In this document: positions 35,418-46,008 of the stretch, piece by piece
How positions within the stretch are numbered: position 1 is the first letter of the stretch
Layout: each line of letters begins with the position of its first letter
Notes under the pieces: model-generated
The model's database searches: none
Seen by the model: the letters and a program-made list of their open reading frames with translations, nothing else
Told to the model about the DNA's origin: nothing
Source of the DNA: Stereum hirsutum FP-91666 SS1
Lineage: Eukaryota > Basidiomycota > Agaricomycetes > Russulales > Stereaceae
Length of the DNA stretch: 64,000 bases
Assembly: GCF_000264905.1 (NCBI RefSeq)
Contig: NW_006763152.1
Span: 1-64,000, forward strand
Direction of reading: 5' to 3'
Made by a program: the position numbers and the translations under genes

Positions 35418-38063
35418 ATGACACAGACGATCTTCGATGTTCTTTGGGATATATCAACGTGAGTTACCCAGGTTGTCAATTATGACCCATGTGAAGCGCT
35501 CTAACGAGTGCCACTCGACAGCACTGGAACTGATGAATTCGGGTTCGTTTCGTCTCTGTTTATATTTGACAAAACGTTCTCATGGTAGAAGTGCAGTGCA
35601 GATGATCCCACTGCCAATACGACAACCACGCGGTCTGAAGTCAAGCATCCACGGTAATCATCGAATTTGGCATGGTCCACTGGTGTTACGGCTGTGCTGA
35701 CATGTTGATCGTAGGCCGACACCTCCAGAAAGGTATAGGATTCCAAAGTACGTCGGCTTCTAGCATGTGTTTATTTGTACTCATACTGATGGCAACTTTG
35801 TCGTCCCAGCCCATCCGTACGATTATTCGCGATTATAATCGGCATCGACGAGTACAAATATGAGGGACCGAGCCTCAGGAACTTAAGAAGCGCTGTAAAC
35901 GACGCCAACATGGTGGACGAGTTTTTACAGACGTCGATGGGCGTCCCAAAAGACCGAATTCAGAACCTTCGAAACGAGGATGCGAATCGCTTGGATATCC
36001 TGCAGCACGTCAGAGCGCTCGTCTCCAACCCACATATTGAAGCAGGAGACCCTGTCCTCATCTTTTTCGCCGGATATGGAGCTCGGACGACTCGTGCCGC
36101 AGGATGGCCTCAGAGCGAAAAAGCAGATTCACACTCGGTCGAGATGCTTTGCCCGTATGATTTTGTGCCGAGGACGACGGATGACCTTGAGGAGCAAGGT
36201 ATCCCAGACATTACCTTAGAGGCTCTTCTCCGTAAGATTTCGGAAGCCAAGGGGGACAATATTGTGAGTTTTGACTTTGTCTTTTTCTCTTGATCCCCGC
36301 AACGCTGATAACGAACTCGATTCTTCCCGTCAGACTGTTATCCTTGACTGCTCCTTCTACGGCTCGGAGGGTAGGGTTGAATTTGTATACGAAAGTCCCT
36401 TGGTCACGGCACGCGGCGTCAACCTCCCTCATAATTATACCATGCTACCCACGATCGACGCTGACTTACTGTGGCACGATGACACATTCCTTGCTGGTAA
36501 AGCAATTGAAGGACACCGTCCCTCCCATGTCCTTTTGTCGGCTTGCAGACCCTGGCAGGACAGCAGGGAAGACAGTGGACGTGGACGGTTCACCAGAACT
36601 CTTCTGGATGCTCTGCAAAGCGTCGGTACCGATCAGCTCACTTACGAGGCTCTGGTCAATCGTCTCCCTAATATTGAGGAGTAAGCGACCATTTCACTCA
36701 AACAAACAATCTTCTATGTGTTATAACTGACCGAAATATCCTTTCTCTCCAATTCCAGCCAGAATCCGCAGCTCAAAGGCGCTCATACTTCCAGAATATT
36801 GTTCGATGCTAAGGTACCAGGCCGTGATCGCTTCCTCTACAAGGTCACCATGCCAGAGCCTGCCATCTATCAGTTGGGCGTTGGTGCGGTCTCTGGGATC
36901 ACCGTCGGCGCCAGGTTCAGTGTCTATACCGACAAACGCCTCGATTCTCAACCCCTCGGCGTTCTCATCGTCACATCAGCTAGAGCTTTCACCTCAGAAG
37001 CGACGACCGAAGTACTCGACACCGTCGATGGTCTACGCACCCTCCCTCTTCCCTCTTCTGTCACCCCTTATGCGCTGCAGACTCGAGCGGGAATCAAACC
37101 TGCCTTGAGAGTGCATATCCCCAACGACCCACGCGTTCGGCATGTTTTTCATCGACTCTTGAGGGAAATGAACGAGAGCCAAAAACGGGCTAATCGGCCG
37201 ATCATATTTGTCCAGCGCGATGCCTCCCCACCCCCCGACATTGCACTAGTGATCAAAGGGAATGAAGTAGCCTTCGAAACCTACAATTCGTCCTGCCGTC
37301 TTCGAGGGTTGCAACTCTGCGAACAAGTCCCATGCGACTCCGACATCGTCTTTTCCGTCATCTCCAATGCCGCAGAGTTCGCCTATTGCCTGGATCGCTC
37401 CGCGCCGACCACAACTCTCACGGGGACGGAACGTGGAGTCCGGCTGGAGTGCTTCGAGTTAGAGCAGACCACCGCTGTCGTGGATGATGACTATGTAATG
37501 CTGCCGAAGGACCCCGAGAAGAATCTCGTCGACAATGGCTCCGTAGATGTATTTGTCGAAGATGACAAGATCTACGGCTTCAAGATTGTTAACGACACCG
37601 ACCTTCCTCTATGGATTGCCTTGATGTATTTTGACATGAGCGACCTAAGCATCTGTAAGTCTCCCGCCTTCCTAGCCGTGTACCAAAATGATGTAGGTAT
37701 TCATTGACTCGTTACTTCCTGGCGGCCTCCTCAGCACCATACGGGCAAACGGGCCCCATTCGGACACGCGACCCTTCCGTGTACCCCCGAGACAGTATTA
37801 CGATCGGTTATGGGACTCACGGATGGTCCCAAGCCCATCAATACTACCTACGCCCTGGTCAAAAGACAGATGTCGGATTTTTAAAGCTGTTCATCTCTCT
37901 GAAACCCTTTGGCTGGTCTTCGGATTTAGACCTGGTGGAACGTAGTCCATTGCACGGTGCTGCTTCCCACGATGCATTGACCCAGATGATTGAGGACATT
38001 GAACTGTGGGACACCGTTCTTGTGTCAGTCGTGCAACATTCGGGGCGTACCCCTCTGGTTTAA
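35418..38063 (+). CDS. Caspase-fold (C14/metacaspase-like) protein, catalytic residues replaced
   Basis: The ATG at 35418 opens short leader exons (MTQTIFDVLWDIST; TGTDEFG; ADDPTANTTTTRSEVKHPR; PTPPERYRIP) that splice in frame to the p20-like domain. That domain reads PSVRLFAIIIGIDEYKYEG, NLRSAVNDANMVDEFL, DPVLIFFAGYGART and ILDCSFYGSEGR. In active metacaspases the second pair is ...GHG... and DxCHSG. Here the His is Tyr (AGYG) and the catalytic Cys region reads DCSFYGS, so both catalytic positions are lost. SHVLLSACRPWQDSRE follows, as in basidiomycete caspase-domain proteins. A long C-terminal region of about 400 residues (37-38 kb) has the family's usual YQLGVGAVSGITVGARF and ends TPLV at 38063. 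It is likely a pseudoprotease or scaffold; the partner is unknown. Confidence 0.82.
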
Positions 38064-38407
38064 CGTACGACGTAGGTTGAATTGGACTCGTTTGGAATTT
38101 GTTTCCATATTGATTCTTTCATGACTTCGAGGTATCTGTTTTGCTACGATCTATGGAACGTATGACTTGGTGCGAAGATTTCCAGTACGAGTAATAGAGC
38201 AGCAAAAAGAGAGTCGATGTCAGCGGAACATTATGCGGTCATGGATGATGCGCAGGAATGGCCAGATATGGAAGTGACGAAGATTGGCTTTTGTTGTTGC
38301 TCGCACACTGCTTCTGGATGTATTGTGTCGCTGTGATCAAATAAATAGCACCAGTACTCAGGTCACTCGTACTACCTGCCAGGCTTGGATAAAACTTTGT
38401 CATCATA
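38064..38407. other. Convergent intergenic region
   Basis: This is a short 3'-to-3' gap between the caspase-fold gene and the MYND gene. Nothing notable was seen. Confidence 0.5.
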
Positions 38408-40444
38408 TTACGCCTGGAATCGATAGGGAAGTTTCAACTCCAGAGGATTGCCAGTCAGATTCGAGACGCCCGGTGGGTCATGGGTGATCACAGCAAATCC
38501 GCACACCAACCGATGCTCCTGCCAATCTCTGAACCAAGACATCCGATTAGTTCAAGGATCATGCGGCATTAGATGCTGAGGAGCGAAATGGTACCATACC
38601 TTCTCTGACAGTCAGACCCACAATACTCCGTTCTCCCACACGCTTTACAAACATACCGTCTACGTCTCGTGCATCCGCGTCTCATACACTCGCCGTGAAC
38701 CTGGCAACTCGAGCATGTCCCAAAGGGCCCATGACCGAATATGAGCAAGTTGGTCCATAGAGGCATCTCCGATAGAAATCAACTGTTCTAAATTGGGTAG
38801 GTAGCGAGGCGGGTGCGGTTTTCCTATGCCTGTGAAGGATGAGTCGAGGATGGCACGAACTGATATTGGGCGGGGGAGTTCTTGGCGCAGGAAGCGGAGG
38901 ATAGATGGCCGGGTGCGGGTTAACCTGACAATGTGCAAGAGCGCGAAGGAGATCGACTCTATGGGAAAGTTAGAAATTGAGCGGAGGCGGGGCGAATGCC
39001 GAAAGGGAGAGGTAAACAACTTACGGGATAGGTCCGATTCTGAGACGAGTAGGGGAAGAACTTCGTCGAAGGTATTGAACATACCCGCTTGAACGACTAC
39101 TTTCAGAAAGCTTGCGGCATCCGCTGGTTCCGCCCAAGTGTGAACTACACAAAGTGCGAAGAGGTCGATGACCGACCTGTAGAGCTGTTTACTCTCGGCG
39201 GTATGGGCCGCTCGAGAGTCGTGAGCGGTCCTTGAGAGAAGACGAAATAGGCATTCCCAGATTGCGGTCGTCTTGAACAAGGTACGCGCGAAGTCTGGGT
39301 CGCTGAATGCGGCGGAAGACTTGAGGGTAGCGGACAGATTGTAAAGCAAGCTGAGCAGGAAGATGTATTCCTTGGCATCATCCATCGAGAACCGTTCTAT
39401 AGACCATACGATCTTCGTGAAAAATATGCGGTATGATTTTCCAGAGCCTTCCCATACGTCTTGAAGAACTCGCTGTGCGAGGGAAATGTCGGTATCATCG
39501 TAGATCGTCGATTGCCCAAAGAAGAGTGAGCGAATATATATGCATAGAACAGAGTTATCTGTGGCCTTTGTGGAATGGATCCACTGTCGGGTAATGATGC
39601 GAAGTGTTAGGTCCTCGTCTTCATGTAGGATCTAGCTTTATTGTATCTTATCATGCCAAGGCGAGGGTCACCGCTGTAGGACGTGTACAGTACGCACCTG
39701 AACGAAATCTGGGTCGGATTCCACAACCTTTTGTGCTGTCATCTGGACCATACACCTCTCGAGTGACATTTGATCGTCCGGGTATCCAGTAGTTGACGGG
39801 TCAGCCCATATCTGAATCATTATTACAGATAAGTATCATTCGCTAGGTTGAATCTTCGGGGACAGTCCACACCCTTTGCATCATGGAGGGCCATTGTGTA
39901 CGCAATGTGTCCAGAACAAGTCCATCGGCTGCACTCGGCGGAAATTGAAGGAATCTCGCTACGAGGAAGAGCATTCGCATTGGAACAAGATACGGTGAAT
40001 GCATCTGCGTCAGATATTAAGTTGACGGACATTGAAATGAGTTGTATTGATTGTTCAAGGCTTACCACGGGTTCGTTGTTAGATTCAGAGTAAAATACTT
40101 CCCGCCTTTCCAGTGTGATGCAGCGCCCCGAAATACAGTCGCATAGTTTCTGAACGAGCCCAGCTTCCAGCAATCCACGCAGGAAAGAGCTGGAGCTGAC
40201 AGCGTTGATTTTCTTCTCTAAGGCGACACTAGCAGGACGTATATCCTGGATAATCCATAGTGTTAAGCAAGCACATTAAGACTCCAGAAGAGAAGAAACC
40301 TACTCTACGCGTGTCTCCCCAACGGTTTCGACTAAGGGGTTCGTAAAGGCCGTTGTCGAATATACCGATCACTCGCGATGGGTCTGATTCTACCAAGCGT
40401 TCCCATTTGCGTGTAAGCTCTGAATTATCGTTTGCCCAAGACAT
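38408..40444 (-). CDS. MYND zinc-finger protein
   Basis: A largely helical protein with a C-terminal MYND finger. The start at 40444 (MSWANDNSELTRKWERLVES) resembles the usual opening of the basidiomycete family. After the exon ending WGDTRR an intron joins to DIRPASVALEKKINAVSSSS. Helical repeats follow, including DDAKEYIFLLSLLYNLSATL. The finger begins CSSCQVHGECMRRGC and continues VCKACGRTEYCGSDCQRR; the last exon supplies DWQEHRLVC. Together these give the C-x2-C...C-x2-C...C-x3-C...H-x3-C pattern of MYND. The gene ends YRFQA at 38408. Longer minus-strand frames reach 40607 and 40624, but neither joins in frame through a plausible intron, so the shorter start is preferred. MYND fingers bind proline-rich partner peptides; the role here is unknown. 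Confidence 0.72.
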
Positions 40445-40648
40445 CCTCAGTTTGTGGCAATACAAGAGTCCGAGAGTGATCGTCAGAACTGTTGGCGGTA
40501 CGAGCTGAAGCGGGTGTGGCCATTCTGTGTGGCACCAAGGGAGTCTGAGAAAACACGCTTTCAAACTCCGCATCGAAACAAATGAGCGAACGCGTCGCGT
40601 CTGCCATCCTCCAACCACCACCATTATATCCTTACAACACGGTCTGCC
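40445..40648. promoter_or_regulatory. Bidirectional promoter between MYND gene and MCM2
   Basis: Only 204 bp separate the two divergent start codons, so the two genes must share or overlap promoter elements. The shared region contains an MCB-type element near 40590. If the MYND gene starts further upstream (40607 or 40624), the shared region would be even shorter. Confidence 0.5.
40590..40600 (+). promoter_or_regulatory. MCB-like element (ACGCGT) upstream of MCM2
   Basis: ACGCGTCGCGT lies 59 bp upstream of the MCM2 ATG. ACGCGT is the MluI cell-cycle box bound by MBF (Mbp1-Swi6), which drives G1/S transcription of replication genes, MCM genes among them, in ascomycete yeasts. That it works here is inference. 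Confidence 0.45.
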
Positions 40649-43600
40649 ATGGTACGTTCGTTGATATCACTGTTGTATTGTTCATTGTTTGGTAATATAT
40701 ATATATTAGTCGCAAAACGGTACCCCTCGTCGTCCAAAACGCGCGCGTTCGCCTGCAGGACTCTCGAGCTCGCCTCTTGGTCGCCCATCTCCGGACAGAC
40801 GTCATTCACAATCATCTTTACCACCAAGTTCTCCTATAGCCCCATTCTCCGACACGGAAGATAGCGCTGACGACAGAGAGTTAGTGAGGGACGTTGAGGA
40901 AGATGCTGTTGGGGAAGACGATGACGATGATGGGGAGGATTTGTTCGGACAGGACATGGAAGCGTATGTACATACTCACCCCTCCAATACTCCCCAGCCT
41001 CTCATATAACGTAAACTTCCTGCCTCATAGTGACTATGCTGCCAACGACGGCCTCGATCGTTACTCTGAAGCCGACATCAATGACGCGGAGGACTTTGAG
41101 GACTTATCGCTGGGCCAAAGACGTGCCGCCGAAGCAGCAATGGCACGAAGGGATCGGCTGGAGAGAGGTGGGAATAGACGAGGACAGAGGGCTGCTAATC
41201 GATCAAGAATGCCGAATCTATTGAGTGACGATGACGAGGATCTAGGAGAAGGATTGATTCCGTCGGGCGCTCGGAGAAGGGCGAGGAGGACATATGAGGA
41301 GAGGAGGGATCTGGACGATATGGAGGGCGTAGAAGATGTAAGCCCTCGCCTTGAATTATCATCTTCTGATCAAACCCTCAACTCTTTCTCGCGTGTTAGG
41401 AACTTCCGCTGGAGCAACTCAGCGATATCAAGGCGAAGTCTATCGTGGAGTGGATTGCGAACGATCGTGTTCGCAGATCCATCGTCAAACATTTCCGAAA
41501 TTTCCTTATGACGCATGTCGACAATCATGGCGCCTCGGTATACGGCCAACGTATCCGCAATCTTGGCGAGAGTGAGTCGTTAATACTCGGGCTCTCTGTA
41601 TCTCTTGCTGATATCGTTTGCTGTAGATAATTCTGAATCCCTCGAAGTCTCATACCTTCATCTTGCTGAAACGAAACCCATTCTCGCCTATTTCCTCTTG
41701 AATGCTCCCTCGGCCATGCTCGCTATATTTGACGAAGTCGCTCTGACCGCCATCGTCTACTACTACCCCAACTACGAACGGATCCACTCCGAGGTGCACG
41801 TTCGGATTACCGAGTTACCACTGAGCAGGTCCCTGCGTGAACTCCGCCGTGTCGACTTGAACACCCTTGTCCGCATATCGGGAGTGGTGACCAGGCGGAG
41901 TGGCGTGTTTCCGCAATTGAAGTATGTGAAGTTTGACTGCAGGAAGTGTGGGGCGGTCCTTGGTCCATTCTACCAGGATGCATCGAAGGAAGTGAAGATC
42001 AGTTATTGCGCGAATTGCGAGGGGAGGGGACCGTTCACTGTGAATTCGGAGCAGGTAAGGCTTTATCCAGAAATTTCTCGCTCGATATCCGCTCACTAGT
42101 ATACAGACGGTGTACAGGAACTACCAGAAGATGACCCTCCAGGAGTCTCCTGGATCGGTCCCCCCTGGTCGTCTTCCTCGCCACCGAGAGGTCATTTTGC
42201 TCTGGGACCTCATTGACTCAGCGAAACCAGGAGAAGAAATTGTACGTCTTCGATCTCTTCAACTCAACTATCACTCTTTCTGACAACACTACAGGAAATT
42301 ACGGGCATCTACCGCAATAACTTCGATGCCTCGCTCAACTCTAAGAACGGTTTCCCCGTCTTCTCCACGATTATCGAAGCCAACCACGTCAACAAGAAAG
42401 AGGACCTTTTCGCCGCCTTCCGCCTGACCGAAGAGGACGAGAAAGAGATTCGCTTACTCGCCCGGGACGACCGCATCCGTAAACGCATCATCAAATCTAT
42501 CGCGCCCTCCATCTACGGTCACGAAGACATCAAAACTGCTCTCGCCCTCTCCCTTTTCGGTGGATGTTCGAAGGACATCAAGCGCAAGCACCGAATCCGT
42601 GGCGACATCAACGTACTGCTGCTTGGTGATCCTGGAACGGCCAAATCTCAGTTCCTGAAGTACGTTGAGAAGACGGCTCATCGGTCGGTGTTCGCTACGG
42701 GCCAAGGCGCATCTGCGGTCGGTCTTACGGCCAGCGTTCGCAAGGATCCCGTTACTCGCGAATGGACTCTCGAAGGTGGCGCGCTCGTTCTCGCCGACAA
42801 GGGCACCTGTCTCATCGACGAGTTTGACAAGATGAACGACGCGGACCGGACTTCTATCCATGAAGCTATGGAACAACAGTCCATTTCCATCTCTAAAGCC
42901 GGTATCGTTACTACCCTGCAGGCTCGATGCGCCATCATCGCTGCTGCCAATCCCATCCGAGGGAAATACAACCCCACGATCCCCTTCCAGCAGAACGTCG
43001 AGTTGACAGAGCCGATTCTGTCCAGGTTCGACGTGTTGTGCGTAGTGAAGGACGCGGTGGATCCCGTGCAGGACGAATTGTTAGCGAGGTTCGTGGTTGG
43101 CAGTCACCTGAGGAGTCATCCCAAGTTCGATCCGGAGACGGATGAGATGGACGTCGGAACATCTTTGGACGCTGATGTACGTTCTTCGTTCCTTGCCCGC
43201 TCCTCTTTATCGTGTGAAATCGTCTCATTCTATGTTCTATTCTACAGATGATACCGCAAGATCTTCTCCGCAAGTATATCATGTACGCACGCGAGAAGGT
43301 CAGGCCCAAGCTCTTCGAACTCGACCAAGAAAAACTCTCCCGTCTCTTCTCCGACCTTCGCCGGGAATCTCTCGCCACCGGTTCTTTCCCTGTCACTGTC
43401 CGTCTGCTAGAGAGCATGATCAGGATGGCGGAGGCGAGCGCCAAGATGGCGTTGAGAGAATACGTGCGGTCGGACGATGTCGACCTGGCAATTTCGGTTG
43501 CTGTGGAGAGCTTCGTGAGCGCGCAGAAGATGTCGATTAAGAAGACGCTGCAGAGGGTATGCTTGCTTATTTCTTCATTCCTGGGATGAACGTGAGCTGA

Positions 43601-43973
43601 TAGCGACCGCGGTTTGTCAGGGATTCCGCAAATACCTTACCCAGGCGAAGGATCACGAAGAATTGTTGTCGTTCTTGCTCGGTCAACTCGTCAAGGATAA
43701 GGCTAGATTTTACCAGCTACAAAGGCACCAGCAGCCTGAGCTCGTCACTGTTAAAGTTGATGAATTGGACGAAAGGGTGAGTCTCCTCGGTCTTTCTCCA
43801 CTTTCGGGCTTTGCAGATATCCGAGCTTATGTAATTTGTGATCATCATAGGCCAAGGAACACGATATCTTTGACACGTCGCCTTTCTTGCACACCAAGCT
43901 ATTCTCGACGAATGGATACAAGCTCAACGGGAAGGTAATAGAGAAGAGGTTCAAGAGGGTGGAAGACGACTGA
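40649..43973 (+). CDS. MCM2: DNA replication licensing factor Mcm2
   Basis: A subunit of the MCM2-7 replicative helicase. Exon 1 appears to be the ATG alone (40649-40651), followed by a GTACGT donor; exon 2 begins [15 protein letters not shown]. The acidic, Ser/Pro-rich N-terminal tail ([22 protein letters not shown]) is the Mcm2 phosphorylation and histone-binding type. The zinc finger is [13 protein letters not shown]...[12 protein letters not shown]+ motifs are Walker [13 protein letters not shown], Walker [12 protein letters not shown] and arginine finger [19 protein letters not shown] lies between them. The winged-helix end holds [20 protein letters not shown] and the gene stops after FKRVEDD at 43973. 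All exons join cleanly. The gene is essential and nuclear, and is divergently transcribed from the MYND gene. Confidence 0.96.
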
Positions 43974-44345
43974 ACGAACTATGGAAGGTCTTTGGCTGCG
44001 GTATACCCTTGTGGTGTGTGATTATCGCCTACTTTTGTCTTCGACTCTTGTGTATTGTTTGTATTTGTTCCTCGCATTCAGTGATAATGGCATGTTGTCC
44101 TCCATACCTCCCTTTTGCATGCGAAGCTGGAGATGTGGTCCTCGTTTTTATGACTTGTGTCGTCTTGTGTCCATAATGTGATGGTCTCAAGGAGATGCGT
44201 ACGCACGTCTGATTGCTGTTCCAGAAGCAACTCCAGATCTTTTTTTGCTCGATCCCGTAGTCCCCACTGCACTGCCCTTTAGCGCTCATGCTATCCATAA
44301 AAGTAGCAGACTAGAACTCGACAGGGATACAGATTTGCCCTTCTG
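43974..44345. other. Intergenic gap
   Basis: Short region between MCM2 and the next + strand gene. No further signal was seen. Confidence 0.5.
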
Positions 44346-45962
44346 ATGGCCTGCCACGACATCTTTGCAGACCAGCTCGCCTGCTTAAAGCACGGGCATG
44401 CTCTCTGGGAACCCAGCATGCGTGGGAGACCACTGTTACGAATAGGTGACGTGGGATACGTCCGGTTTGGAGGCTTCCATCGCCTTTTCAACGTTCATTT
44501 GCCACATGGACACCTATTGCAGTCGACGCAGTTGCCAGAATACTTCGAACATCTCCCTTTCGACCCTGAACATGTTTATTCTCGTACGTTGTCCGAGGGC
44601 GGGTATTATTCGAGGAGCGTGCGTGCGGTAAAAGTCAGTGGGCAGATTTCAAGTGGGTGAGTTCTATTTCGACCATGCTTGTCATTCACGATAAATTCTG
44701 AATTTCTCTACGCATTCACAGGGTCGTACCCTTGAGCGGAGGGCTATCATTCCGCTGTTCTCGGCAGCACGGGGCTGTCCTAGCTATCCCAAACGAAGCA
44801 CTCAGTCAAGACGTCCTCAATCGCAGGATCTACAAGAACCATATCATAGAGAACTGTGAGCGTTGGCTCGCTTTCTCCGAGCTACGAGGGCTCGAGCTCC
44901 GAATGGAGGACATCGTTTTGGTCACCGGCTGCGATCTGACAACTGGTTGGGCTTGGGTTGGGCCGTCGCCGCGTTCACCAACCACGAAACCGATGCGAGT
45001 ATCCAACTCCAGCTGGGAACTTCATTCCAGGGTATGGGGCTCGGAACACATATCTCATAGAAGAATGAACGGAACGTCGAACGGAACTGGGGGCCTAGGG
45101 AGGTGTTTGGAGCGAGCATACATCTCCCTGGGCCTCCAATCGCTATGTCTTCCACCCACGTATCTGAGTTACCGTCCATTATGGATGATACATACCAAGA
45201 CCAGTGCGTCTTTCTGCGTGGATATCGTGTCAAGCTTCGGAGTCGTCTGTTACCGAAGAAGGTCATGGCAGCGGCCGAACCTAAAGACTTGGGAGGCGGC
45301 GCTGATCAGGGCCCTGGACAACTTCCACCAGCATATGACGACATTGAGGAAGACGAATGGGGGCGGGACCAGTATGATGGAGAGGTATGTTCTGTGACCT
45401 TGAATTGGGGTGTTTGATTGTGCTAATGATACGTCGTCCTTAGACCGAGCGTTTACTATTTCCCATACTGGATTATTTCCTACAGGTAAGCCAGATACTA
45501 CTCGTCTTCCCTTGAAAGTGCGTGCCAACACTCGATCACACCTCCCAGAACTCAGATGCTACTGTCGCAGCGGCCCACGATGACGACCTGATTTCATTTG
45601 TCGATGTGGGTAACAGACTCCGCGCCTATGTTTCGGCCGTGGGCCAAGATTCACAATGAGCATCGTAATAGGAATCTTCAAGTGCAGAACAGATACGCTG
45701 GGCCTTGAAGGAGCAGAAGCCCGCCATTGAGATAGAAAGTGGGGATTCAGGTTTGTTGACTCTGGCCACACCCCCATTCTGGAATACCCAGTTGAAATCG
45801 TGTATCAGGTTCACACTTAACAGGAACGCTCATAACACCTACTCGAACCGAGAATACTTGGGGTACAGCCGGCATAATACAGTAGGTGATGCAGACTTTG
45901 TTTACCGGTGGCATGCTCTCAATCTGCTTCTTATACAGTGGCGTCGACGACTCGTTAACTAA
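44346..45962 (+). CDS. Basidiomycete-specific cytosolic protein of unknown function, frame-disrupted
   Basis: No known domain. Its pattern matches a family common in agaricomycetes: RIGDVGYVRFGGFHRLFN near the N-terminus, VVPLSGGLSFRCSRQHGAVL after the first intron, then LRMEDIVLVTGCDLTTG. At that point the frame breaks. An 11-base direct-repeat-like insert (TTGGGCTTGGG, about 44946-44956) separates ACTGG from TTGGGCCGTC. Without it the family sequence WAVAAFTNHETDASIQLQL would continue. Further on TAG at 45058-45060 stands where the family usually has Trp (S-W-K-N-E-R). Downstream the frame is good again (WGPREVFGASIHLPG, DQCVFLRGYRVKLRSRLLPK, then NSDATVAAAHDDDLISFVD and EQIRWALKEQKPAIEIESGD), ending at 45962. 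An intron at about 44998-45060 in the shifted frame could bypass the stop. Otherwise this is a pseudogene. Confidence 0.6.
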
Positions 45963-46008
45963 TCTAGCAGAAAGCACGCGCCACTTATCCTCAGGGCGGA
46001 GTACCAAC

